Source: Prasinococcaceae sp. CCMP 1430
Taxonomy: Eukaryota; Prasinodermophyta; Palmophyllophyceae; Prasinococcales; Prasinococcaceae
Length of the DNA: 44,703 nucleotides
NCBI GenBank assembly: GCA_013416795.1
Contig: RQSC01000031.1
Span: 188,319 to 233,021, forward strand
Reading direction: 5' to 3'
The position numbers and the translations under genes are program-made. Positions 20,030-29,000 of this stretch are shown piece after piece. Numbering within the stretch: position 1 is the stretch's first letter; each line of letters opens with the position of its first letter. The notes beneath the pieces are model-generated. The model did no database searches, had not been told where the DNA came from, and saw only the letters and a list, made by a program, of their open reading frames with translations.

Positions 20030-20034
20030 TTACA
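20030..20034 (-). terminator. Possible TGTAA polyadenylation signal, GT95 gene
   Basis: Minus-strand TGTAA 25 nt past the stop. A second TGTAA overlaps the stop codon itself (20059-20063). Confidence 0.3.
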
Positions 20035-20058
20035 TACCGACGTGGCCGACCAGACGGC

Positions 20059-21651
20059 TTACATGTGATCCAAGGGCTGGTCTGGCCAGTCGGGCAGGGC
20101 GTTGGCCGCCTCCATCACAATCTCCACGAGCTTGCGAGTGAGCTCAGGCACCTTGGCCGGTGCCGGCGGATACGTCTTTGGTGGGTACCGCCCCGAGAAT
20201 CGCCGCTTGTCGAAGCGCCACTTGCCAACCTTGCCCGGCGTAAAGACGCCCTGCTCGTCGTAGTCACACCCGTATGTGTAGTGCAGGATGTAGAAGTCGC
20301 TGATGTGCTTGTCCCACGGCGGCTGCGCCATGAAACTGGGGTAGAGCTTGTGGCGTATTCCCGAGTTCCACGCCGCGAACGAGTAGCCGTACATCTCGAG
20401 CACCCAGCCCCACGCCTTGTCGGCCTCCGGATCGTGCTTGATGGCTACGCTAATGTTGTGCCACTTGGGCGCGACGATCTCGAGGTCGCCCTTGGCGATC
20501 ATCGCTGGCGAATTGCCGATCGGGTCTATCTGCTTCATCTCCTTGGCGGTGATAGGCTTATCGAGAAACCTGTTGGTGATGTCCGGTTCCTTCTGCGGCG
20601 TGATGTAGAAGAACGGAAATGCTGCGGGCGTGTGCTCACCGGCCATCAGGTTGGGAATGGGCCGCAGCCAGAGGTGATCGGGTTCTGACATCATCAAGTA
20701 CTTCTCGGGGTACTTGTGCCCGAAGTTCTTCAGCCACTGGTGGATGGCGTTTGGGCGGCTCAGCACGACGAAACCCTTGGTCATGTGCGGCGGCAGTGGG
20801 TCGACAACGTCGGTCGGAATCTCGTCCATCAGGCTGTCCTCGCGTCCACCGTGCAGGATGCGTGTGAAGCCGCCCATGTCCTCTGAGCCGGGCATCGCCT
20901 TGACCTTCTTCCATTGGTAGTAATGGACGCGCATCTGCCACTGGTTGTACACCTTGTCATCTGCCGTCGTGATGGTCCGATACACCTTGTCGTGCACGAA
21001 AGGCACGATTGCAGCCGCCTCTTCGGGGAATTGCGTAAGCCCGCTCGTCCAGTCGGAGTTGTCGCCCTTGGACATGACGCCCGCTGCGTCCGCGCGCGCG
21101 TTGTGCTTGAGCCAGCATTCGCCAAACTTCGAGCGACCGTGGTTGCAGCCCTCCGCCCGGCCGCAGAATACCCACGTGTTGCATCGCTCGACCTTGTCTG
21201 TCGGCTTGTGCGCGGCCGCTTGCCGCGAGCAGGAATTGCAGCACTCTTCTGCACTGGCCACCATGTTTGTGCTGCCCCACGTCACCAGCTCACCGTTGTA
21301 CTCGATCCGCTCGCCGCTGCAGGTGGTGGCGCCCGACTGTGCCAGCTTCGAGGACGAGGAAGGAGAAGGAACAAGCTTGCTGACCACAGCGCTGGCGGCC
21401 GCGACTTGGCCGCGCGGCTTTCCTCGCTGCGTGCTCGCCGCGCCCTCGCTGATTCCCTGTGGATCGATCCCCACAGCGTGCTCGAGCGCGACCATACTCG
21501 TAAACGCCGCGTCCTCAGCCTGCTGCACGCGCGACATCACCGACGAGGACCTCGACACCACCACCAAGAGCACAAGCACGACCATCGCTATTGCGCTGCA
21601 CACAGCCGCGCCGTGCAGGCCGCGCCGCCTGCGCCTCCCATCGTCGGCCAT
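20059..21651 (-). CDS. PAN-domain GT95 glycosyltransferase, hydroxyproline arabinosyltransferase-like
   Basis: Predicted Golgi type II membrane glycosyltransferase of the plant HPAT / peptidyl-serine galactosyltransferase family (CAZy GT95), which decorates Hyp- and Ser-rich glycoproteins. 530 residues in one exon, from ATG 21651. Arg-rich cytosolic tail, then a membrane anchor at about 15-33 (AAVCSAIAMVVLVLLVVV) and a Ser-rich stem. A Cys-rich PAN/apple-like module follows at about 111-183 (AEECCNSCSRQ, NTWVFC, GECWLKH). The catalytic region is at about 235-500: GGFTRILHGGREDSLMDEIP, MMSEPDHLWLRPIPNL (metal-site candidate), AAFPFFYI, IDPIGNSPAMI, DPEADKAWGWVLEMYGY and HYTYGCDYD. These match plant HPAT sequences closely. 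Donor and acceptor are not fixed by sequence; the PAN module hints at the algal Ser-galactosyltransferase branch. Confidence 0.92.
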   Translation of the reverse strand: MADDGRRRRRGLHGAAVCSAIAMVVLVLLVVVSRSSSVMSRVQQAEDAAFTSMVALEHAVGIDPQGISEGAASTQRGKPRGQVAAASAVVSKLVPSPSSSSKLAQSGATTCSGERIEYNGELVTWGSTNMVASAEECCNSCSRQAAAHKPTDKVERCNTWVFCGRAEGCNHGRSKFGECWLKHNARADAAGVMSKGDNSDWTSGLTQFPEEAAAIVPFVHDKVYRTITTADDKVYNQWQMRVHYYQWKKVKAMPGSEDMGGFTRILHGGREDSLMDEIPTDVVDPLPPHMTKGFVVLSRPNAIHQWLKNFGHKYPEKYLMMSEPDHLWLRPIPNLMAGEHTPAAFPFFYITPQKEPDITNRFLDKPITAKEMKQIDPIGNSPAMIAKGDLEIVAPKWHNISVAIKHDPEADKAWGWVLEMYGYSFAAWNSGIRHKLYPSFMAQPPWDKHISDFYILHYTYGCDYDEQGVFTPGKVGKWRFDKRRFSGRYPPKTYPPAPAKVPELTRKLVEIVMEAANALPDWPDQPLDHM

Positions 21652-21929
21652 GGCGCCCACGCCCGGCGCGCTGCAGACGGCGTGGCGCCACCCCGGCCGA
21701 TCCGCCCACTCTCCGCCGCCACCGCCGCGTCGTTGCCACCGATGGCCACGCAGCGCACGCTCGCGCCCACCGTGCGCGTGAGGTCCGACAGCGCCACCGC
21801 GTGCCCCCCTCCACCCCCGCCCGTCGCGATGNTCGGCGCGCCACGCGCCTGACGCGGCGGCGGGCGCGAAAGGGCACGCGCAGTGGGTGGCGACGGCGGC
21901 CAGCGACGGCGGCGGCGGCGGCGGCAACG
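21652..21929. promoter_or_regulatory. Short divergent promoter region with one ambiguous base
   Basis: 278 bp separate the start codons of the GT95 enzyme and the ankyrin protein. The sequence is very GC-rich, with a CGG trinucleotide tract before the ankyrin ATG. Base 21832 is N, the only ambiguous call I noticed, so local assembly quality is uncertain. Confidence 0.5.
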
Positions 21930-22646
21930 ATGGCCGAGCCGGAGCAGCCGCCGGAGCGCGAGCCGACCAGGGAGGAGTACGGCGAGTTCCTGGTGGAGTC
22001 GGCGCGGTACGGCGACGCCGAGGACGTGGCGCAGGCGCTCGGCGCGGGGCACGATGGGCTCGTCAACCATGCCGACGCGGAAGGGCGCACGGCGCTGCAC
22101 ATGGCTGCTGCGAACGGCCACATGGCCATCGCGGTGACGCTGCTCGCTGCAGGCGCCGACGCGTGTGCTGTCAACGAGGGCGGAAACACGCCGCTGCACT
22201 GGGCGGCGCTGAATGGCCACGTCGCCATCGCGGAGGCGCTCCTCGAGGCTGGCGGCTCGCCCTTCGCCCTCAATAAGGTTCGTTGCGCTCGCGCTCGCAG
22301 CGTTCACGCGGGCCGCGCGCCCACCGCGCGCCGCTGACATGGCGTGCGCGTCGCGCCGCTGCTGGCAACGTCACAGATGGACGCCACGCCTATGGACGAG
22401 GCGCTCGTGCGGCAGCACAAGCCCATGGAGGAGCTCATTCGCAAGTGGCTGCCGAAGAAGCTCGAAGAGAAGGGCGCGGCTCAGGGGGATGCCGACGCCG
22501 AGGCGGCGGCGGTGGACGTGGCTGTGACGGCCGCGACTGCGGACGAGGAGCACATCGTGAGGCCAGGGGCAGCGGTGCCGGCGGACGAGAGCGCGATGGC
22601 CGATGCAGCTGATGGCGTAGAGCAGATGAACATAGCGACTAAGTGA
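21930..22646 (+). CDS. Small ankyrin-repeat protein, YAR1-like
   Basis: 205-residue protein related to plant At3g09890-type and fungal Yar1 ankyrin proteins; Yar1 is a chaperone for ribosomal protein S3. Exons are 21930-22277 and 22377-22646. The 99-nt intron has a GTTCGT donor and a TCACAG acceptor, and the phase-0 join reads SPFALNK + MDATPMDEAL. After an acidic start and a capping helix (EYGEFLVESARYGDAEDV) come two clear repeats, GRTALHMAAANGHMAIAVTL and GNTPLHWAALNGHVAIAEAL. A degenerate third repeat and an Ala/Asp/Glu-rich tail follow. Only 13 bp separate its stop from that of the convergent asparaginase gene. The Yar1 function is inferred from architecture. Confidence 0.88.
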
Positions 22647-22659
22647 CGTATTAAAAATC

Positions 22660-23994
22660 TCAGAGCTCACCAGCGAGCGGTTGGGCGAGGGGGATGTCCT
22701 TGTGCGCGAGATGTAGCATCATCTTCACGACGGCGCACTCCGGTGTCATCTGCGGCCCCCCCTCACAGCCGAGCAGCATCGCGGCAGTGCCGCTCTGGTA
22801 GAGCTCCGGATGCAGGCGCCCCGCCGCGCACTGCGAGGTCAGGTAGACTTTCAGGCCCTTGGAGCACTGCTCCTCAAGCCATGGCAGCCAGCCGGCCTTA
22901 ACTGTATCGGGCATGTTGCCCACGCCGAAGACCTCCAGCACGATGCCGCGCACGCCGCGTCCGTAAATGTCGCCGTACGCAAAGCGCGGGTCTGAGCCCG
23001 GCACGATGGGGACGCGGATGACGTTCGCGTCGAGTTTGAAGCGCGGGCGGTACGTGCCGACGCTGCGCAGCATATACTCCTCGTGCCAGTCGATGTCCAC
23101 GCCGAGCGTGGCTAGGTGGCGGTACGACGGCGAGTCGAACGCACTGTACGATGACGCGTTCACTTTCTGCGACCTGTTGCCCCGCAGGAGCCTTCCACCA
23201 AAGCACACCGCTACCTCCTGCAGTCGCGGGTCCGTCGCGCAGCTGATGGAGTCGATGAGGTTTGCGCGTGCGTCCGTGCGTGGCATCGCAATCGGCAGCT
23301 GCGAGCCAGTCACTACAATAGGCTTCTTGAAGCCAGCCAGCATGAGCGAGAGCGCCGAGGCGGTGTACGAGAGCGTATCCGTGCCGTGCACGAGCACAAA
23401 GCCATCGTACTGATTTCGGCGCTTGTCGAGCTCCTTTGCAATCTTCTTCCACTCGCGTGGCCCCACGCGGCTTGAGTCCGTATTGAACAACACCCGCATG
23501 TCCACGTTCGCGAACGAGTTGACCTCGGGCACTGCATGCAACAGGTTGGCCAGCAGCGGGCCCGGCTGCAGCCCACCTGGGTACACGCCACCCGTCCCCT
23601 CCCGCAGATGCACGTCGGACATAGCCTCTGTCGCATTCTCGACGCCGGCAGTGCTCACGTAGCTCGCCTCGGGGTCCATGCCGAGCGTGCCACCCGTGTG
23701 CAGGATGAGTACGCTTGGCAGAGGCTTGGTCACGTAGCGTGTTTTGCCCGAGGTCACGATCGCGCCCGGGCTGTCATCCTCGACAGCGACGGCCGCGGGC
23801 GTCGCCGGCTCGGCGAACTCACGCTTTCCCACAGCGTTCGCATCCCCGTCGAGCGCCGAAGGAGCGGCCACCTCCTCGTCGGCCGCAACCGCCCCAGCTG
23901 CCACATCGCTGGCGCGAGTGTCAGCGCTCGCGCTTGCGCTGTCGCCCAGAGCGGCGTCCTTCACGAGCGGCGGCGGCGGCAGCGGGCAGCTCAC
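22660..23994 (-). CDS. Type I L-asparaginase
   Basis: Hydrolyses L-asparagine to aspartate and ammonia. Domain order and length fit the bacterial-type I / eukaryotic cytosolic family. Catalytic features, numbered from 23994, are the first Thr in LILHTGGTLGM (about 97-106), FVLVHGTDTLSYTASAL (HGTDT 203-207), VVTGSQLPIAMPRTDARANL, and a C-terminal domain with GIVLEVFGVGNMP and VYLTSQCAAGR. The N-terminal 85 residues are an acidic Ala/Ser/Asp-rich extension. The start is not resolved: 23994 is a GTG, and the same frame stays open upstream through a Ser/Asp-rich stretch to beyond 24160 without an ATG. It overlaps the presumed 5' region of the divergent MORN gene. A likely acceptor (TCTGCAG) lies near 24163-24169 on the minus strand, so an upstream exon is probable. 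Confidence 0.93.
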   Translation of the reverse strand: MSCPLPPPPLVKDAALGDSASASADTRASDVAAGAVAADEEVAAPSALDGDANAVGKREFAEPATPAAVAVEDDSPGAIVTSGKTRYVTKPLPSVLILHTGGTLGMDPEASYVSTAGVENATEAMSDVHLREGTGGVYPGGLQPGPLLANLLHAVPEVNSFANVDMRVLFNTDSSRVGPREWKKIAKELDKRRNQYDGFVLVHGTDTLSYTASALSLMLAGFKKPIVVTGSQLPIAMPRTDARANLIDSISCATDPRLQEVAVCFGGRLLRGNRSQKVNASSYSAFDSPSYRHLATLGVDIDWHEEYMLRSVGTYRPRFKLDANVIRVPIVPGSDPRFAYGDIYGRGVRGIVLEVFGVGNMPDTVKAGWLPWLEEQCSKGLKVYLTSQCAAGRLHPELYQSGTAAMLLGCEGGPQMTPECAVVKMMLHLAHKDIPLAQPLAGEL

Positions 23995-24303
23995 TGCCGT
24001 GCTGTGCGCTATCTTGTCGGTGTCGCTGCCGCTGCTGTAGCCATCGGTGTCGCTCCACTCGGACTCAGAAGCGCCGCGACCGTTCGACAGAGGGCGCGCG
24101 GGCCCTCCGCCCCGCCCCGCGCCCGCCGCCGCGGCCGCACGCGACCTCCTGCAGACCCGCCGGCTGACCGAGGAAGGGGAGCGCTGCGCCGCGGCTCGTC
24201 CCTCCGCGCGCGTCCCGCTCCGCCCCCTCGCGCTCGAGCGATCAGCCCGACCCGAGCTGACCCGCGCGCGCTCCCCGCCCGGTCCGCGCGCCGCCTCGCC
24301 CAG
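23995..24303. promoter_or_regulatory. Divergent region, asparaginase / MORN protein
   Basis: GC-rich DNA that should hold both promoters, yet the asparaginase frame extends across part of it. The plus strand has no ATG at all between about 23706 and 24601, although MORN coding sequence starts well before that. It contains a candidate acceptor for each gene, CCCAG at 24299-24303 (+) and CTGCAG near 24163-24168 (-). Confidence 0.45.
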
Positions 24304-24836
24304 GCGAACCCGAGGAGCAGGCCCCCGAGCCGACGGCCGGCACCGGCATCTTCCACTACTCCGCCACGAGCACCTACGACGGCGAGTGGATCTCGGAGCC
24401 CGCCCCGGAGGCCGCCTCGACCGAGGGCGCGGCGGCGGACGGCGACGGCGGCGCGCCCGCCGAGGGCGACCCAGGCGAGGGAGAGGACGGCGGCGAGAGG
24501 GACGGCGCCGCCGCGGGCCCCGCGCGCGTCCGCTTCCGCCACGGCCGCGGCAAGCTGGTCACTGGCGACTACACGTACGAGGGCAACTTCGAGCGCGACG
24601 AGATGCACGGCAGCGGGGTGTTCACCTTCGCGAGCGGCGCGCGCTACGACGGGCAGTGGTCGCACAACGCGTACGAGGGGCGCGGCACGTACGTCTGGGC
24701 GGACGGCACCTCGTACGAGGGCGAGTGGGCGCAGGGGAAGATGCACGGGGACGGGACCTACACAGACAAAGACGGCCACAGGTGGACGGGGCAGTTCTAC
24801 AATGGGCAAGGGCCCGGGCTCGAGGCGCTGCTGTGA
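24304..24836 (+). CDS. MORN-repeat protein, 5' end unresolved
   Basis: MORN repeats usually bind membranes or act as scaffolds in cilia and cell cortex; no substrate is evident. The frame reads a partial repeat (GTGIFHYSATSTYDGEW), a 50-residue Ala/Gly/Asp/Glu-rich insert, then consecutive repeats: GDYTYEGNFERDEMHGSGVF, ARYDGQWSHNAYEGRGTYVW, TSYEGEWAQGKMHGDGTYTD and HRWTGQFYNGQG, ending at TGA 24836. The frame is open from 24261, but its first ATG is 24603, inside a repeat. I start the feature at 24304, after a CCCAG acceptor-like site. An upstream exon or a non-AUG start is needed. The gene may be a radial-spoke or phosphatidylinositol-kinase-type MORN protein, but no other domain is visible. 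Confidence 0.8.
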
Positions 24837-24975
24837 TCTGAGCGCCGGGGCGCCCGCGCCGTGCGGGAAGGCGCCGCGCCCGCGCGCCGACTGCGGTAAC
24901 GGACGGCCCGCGCGCCTACTCCAGGCCGGTGCGTGCATGCGTGCGTGCGAGCGTGCCGACGAGCACGCGTGTGCA

Positions 24976-25356
24976 TCACTCCTTCTTCTCCTCGACGACG
25001 ATGTCGGTGAAAGCGAATTGATTCGCGGCGTCCTGCCCGCCGCCGATGCCCATCACACCGGCGAGTTCCTCCTCGAGCTCCTCGACGAGCTCCCTGGTGG
25101 CGTCAATGATCGCCTGCGCGTCCTCGTGCGCGCGCGACAGGCTCCCCTCGGCCGCGCGGAGCCGCTCCGCGGTGGCCTCGCCCCCGTCGCCGCCGCCGCC
25201 GCGGAAGAGGTGGCGCACAGCAGGCGCGCGAGCGCCGCCATAGCGCGCTCCCGCGAGCACGCGCTCAGCACCCGTGCTCCCCGCACTCGCTGCAGTGTGG
25301 CGCGCGCGCGCAAAAAGGTGCGCGTCGCACCTCCAGACTTTTTCTTTTGCGACCAT
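24976..25356 (-). CDS. Small acidic coiled-coil protein, uncharacterised
   Basis: I do not recognise this protein. From ATG 25356 the frame gives 126 residues. The first half is basic and Gly/Ala-rich. The second half looks genuinely coding: a helix RLRAAEGSLSRAHEDAQAII running into ATRELVEELEEELAGVMG, then QFAFTDIVVEEKKE at the C-terminus. A competing start at 25242 in another frame encodes a mitochondrial-like leader (MAALARLLCATSS). A small intron joining that leader to the coiled coil is an alternative model. It is convergent with the MORN gene (139 bp) and in tandem with the Furry-like gene. Confidence 0.5.
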   Translation of the reverse strand: MVAKEKVWRCDAHLFARARHTAASAGSTGAERVLAGARYGGARAPAVRHLFRGGGGDGGEATAERLRAAEGSLSRAHEDAQAIIDATRELVEELEEELAGVMGIGGGQDAANQFAFTDIVVEEKKE

Positions 25357-26083
25357 TTTGGAGTGAAAATGGTGGGAAATGTTTTTGTTTGTTTGGTGGC
25401 GGCGGCGTGGGGGGTGGGTGGGTGGGTGGGGCCACTCCGTGCCCCTGCCCCGCCTTCCCAAACCCTGTGGTCATGCGGGGTCCCGCAGCGCGCTGAGGCG
25501 CGTGCGCGCGGTGCGCGCTCCCCCACCCGCCACCCCTACCTCCACCCACCCACTCCATTCCCCCACTCGCGAGCCGCCCAGTACCATGCCTCTGCCTTCT
25601 GGGGGGCATTCCTGAAGGTGAGCGCACGCGCCTCGCTGCCCACGCCAGCCGAGGTCCACATGCGCGCGTTCGGTGATGAGAAACTCTGTGTGCCCCTCGT
25701 CTCGAGGGGTCTGACTCGCAGCCCTGGAGAATCAGCAGACGCCATCCATTTCCTGAGAACGTTGCCGGCCCTTGCCGCTGGTGTGTGCGCTAGCGGCGCG
25801 ACGCTGCCCGCACGTCCTGACGCCAACCACGCGCTCCTCGCAGGCGGGCGCCATGGGCGGACCCAAAGTGAGACAGCCGACGGGACCGACCGACTGCAAG
25901 ACGCATGAGCGCACAGCGCCAGCACGCAGCCGCTGTTGTACATTTAACATGTTGTATTACACGCACCATCATGGTGCACGTTCCATGGCAACTTGGCACG
26001 CGCGCCGTCCGCTGCCGACTGCAAGCACGAGCCGCGCTCGGGGTGCCACCTGCGCCGAGGTAGCGCTGCGGTCCGGCCAACAG
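25357..26083. other. Intergenic region downstream of the Furry-like gene
   Basis: About 730 bp with a TTTG/GGTGG-rich start, C-rich CCACC patches, and an AT-richer stretch at 25938-25990 containing a minus-strand TGTAA (25957-25961), a possible poly(A) signal for the Furry-like gene. A plus-strand GTGAGC at 25620 and a CTCGCAG at about 25846 could be splice sites. No supported gene can be built from them. Confidence 0.4.
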
Positions 26084-29000
26084 CTAGAACACGAACCCCG
26101 AGAGCTCGCCGCCCTCGCTGTCATCCCCGATGTCTGGATTCACGACGGCGCTCGCCTCGCCCGCGATGCTGGCGTCGACGTTGGTGAAACTAGACTTGTG
26201 AGGTGGACCGTCCAGCTGCGAGGGCGACAGGGCATTCTCGACAACGGGCACCCACGCTTCCACGTCTGTCGGAGAGATCGCGCCGTCCTTGCCCACGGCT
26301 TCCTCTCCCTCGGCGGGTCCCTGTAGCTGCGCGCCCCGCTCCGGCGTGTTCACGAGCTGCGGCGAGGGCGGCGGCGAGCGCTTCGGCAGCACCGTCTTAA
26401 CCGGGGGGAGCATAGGCTGGATGGGCGACAACCCCAACCGCCCGGATTGCACGGCATATGCAGCAGCGTCGGGGCTCGCAAGGCTGAGACGCGGTTTTCT
26501 GAAATGCTTGCCGCGCGCTGAAATCTGGTTGAAGACTTCGGGACCGGCCGAGGCCGATCGACGGTGTGCCGGGCGCTGCCGGTGCGGCTGCTTCGGCATG
26601 CGCGTCGGAACAGGAACAATGAGCGGCGTCAGCCCAGAGGAATGGCCGCCACTCCCAGTGCTGACGTTGCTGCTTGTGCGGCGATGCGTGGGAGCGGTTG
26701 GCACAAAGCCGGAAGATGTTGTCTCTGTGAGCGGCGGACGATGGCCAACTATAGGGCGCGCCTGATGGTCAGGTGCCTGCGCGTGCCCGTGGCCATAACC
26801 CTCATCCTTGTCGCCGAAGGAGTCACCTGTGCCGCCGAAAGTGCCAATCGACATCGAGCTGCGCGCTGACAGCGGCAATTCCTGGCTGTCGGCCAGACCG
26901 GCGCAGTCATCTCCCTCGTTGGCCGACACATCAGCGACTGCGCCACTCAGTGAGTGCGGATCTTCGTCGTCGGCGTCGTCGAAATCGTCCTCTATGTCAG
27001 AGTCGAACGGAAAGTACCGGCCGTCTGCGTCGTCTCCATCCTCACTGTTGGCCGGGCTGCTGAGCATACCCGTGCTGCCGGGTGGCGCCGAGCTGTAGAC
27101 CGTCGAAAAGCTGTGGGTTCGCGAAGCAGCGGACTGTACCGAGCTTAGGATATCACTCATGCTGTCCGCGCCGCCGAACTGGGTTTGTGCGGGCGACGCG
27201 CCTGCACCGACCTTCAGTCCGTCAAACCACGACTCACAGAGTGCGGGCGGCTCGTGTGCAGGCCCCAGCACGTCCATGCGCTGGTCAATCACTACCTCCG
27301 AGGGTGTTGGGCGGAGCGAGGCCGCTGCAACGACTGCAGCCGATGACGACTTTCCCGTCTGCCCCCCGAGCGCGTCGAACACGCGAGCGGTGACATCGAA
27401 TGGCGCATGCTCAAGCAGCTGCACTCGCAAATCTTCAAGAAGACCGGTGAGGTCGGCGCTGTCGCTGCCACCCGCATGACTGCTTGCGGGCCGTCCGGCG
27501 GCACCTCTATCGCCGCCCGCGCCGCCGCCCTGCGACCCCAGCAGCTCTGCCACCGCCGCAAAGTCACCGCGCGTCCATGCGTGTGCGCGCGCAGCGAGTA
27601 GCGACCCGAGCAGGCGCATGAAGGCATTTCGCCACCTGGGCACACCGTGGCCCGCCGCAACCACCACGGAGCGCAGCGCGAAGCGCCAGGATTCATCCTC
27701 GGGGAATGACAGAGAAAAGCCCGAGAAGAAGTCTCGGAGAAAGCCCTCGGCCTCCGAGACGCGCCTGGACGATCCCTGACGCTCGCCAAGGGACGCCGTG
27801 CCAGCCATGCCCCCGATTTCGAGGTGCTCGAAGGCCGCGTGCACCTCTGGCAGAACGAAGCCGCAGCGCGAGACAAAGCGCGCCACGTGCCTCGCTCGGC
27901 GCGAACGCGTGGTTGCATCGACGGCGTCGTCGGTGATGGCCAGCGCTGCCTCCACGAGCAGCACGAGGATCACGAGGCGGTTCCCAGCGGGCAACGAGTC
28001 CGCGTACACCTCGCCGTATATCTCGAGCATGGTCAGGCCGCGCTTTGCGGTGGAGGGGCTGAGCAAAGACCTGAAGAGGGGAGTAGTCACAGCCGCGTCC
28101 ATGGTGACGCCCATCTCGGCCGCTGCACGTTTCCACGCATCACGCATCCTGGATGCCAGCGCGCGCGGCCGCAGGGCCCGCCGGCGGCGTAGATTGCCCG
28201 CTCGTCTCCCCCCGCCAAGCAAGAGGTCAGTCGCCAGGGCAAGCGCCTGGTCGTGCAGGCCAAGTGGGCTCATGCACAGCGCCGCAACAGCCGACGAGGA
28301 GAGCAAGTCGAAGATACGCATCCACTCATTCATCGAGAGATAGTAGGTGGACGCATGCTGGTCGCTGGTCGTTCGGAGGAGGCCAACGCTCCCATCATCG
28401 GCCTCGCTGACTTCAGAGTAAGCTCGCCGCCTTGGCCTATCAGCGATCGAGACATCGTCGAGTTTGTCCGCTGCAGCCCACAGGTGCGGGATCACAGCCT
28501 CGAATATTTCGAGCGCACCGCCCGCTGCGCCAGCGTGTCCCGCGCGCAGAGAGGAGAGAAGTAAGCGCGACACGCCGCGCAGGTCCGCCTCACTCAGCGG
28601 CTGACGCATTTCGGCTGCTGCCAGCACGCGCATGGACGCCAGCACAGCGCGCTCGTCAGTGCACATGAACGCCCACCCGAGCGACTCATGCGCCCAGTCG
28701 TGCGCGAGGGATGGATATGATGGCGCGAAGGCGTCGAAGAGCGCACACACAAACTCGGGATTCAACGACAACTCTGTCGGAGCAGCATCAGGCTCCTTTC
28801 CGACGGGAGAGATCAGCACGAAGGGTTCCGGCGAGGTCGTCTGTGGGTCATCCATTGGCGGCGCGAGTGTCCTGGCAGTCTGCGCATCCCTTGGTCGCGA
28901 ACGCGAGGGGTGGCGCTCATGGTGCCCATTGAGAGTACCGTTCGTCGCGGGGCGTGGAGAGTTGCCACGTTTCTCCGTTGCGACCCTCCTGATGCGCGTG

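Noticed and set aside
23536-25908. 790-codon plus-strand frame
   Set aside because: It crosses the asparaginase gene antisense, the MORN gene in the wrong frame and the small coiled-coil gene antisense. Composition is Arg/Ala/Pro throughout.
25557-25925. Possible two-exon small gene joining YHASAFWGAFLK to AGAMGGPKVRQPTGPTD with GTGAGC and CTCGCAG splice sites
   Set aside because: The splice sites look reasonable, but the first part has no secure start. The continuation runs into the antisense of the Furry-like gene, and neither part resembles a known protein.
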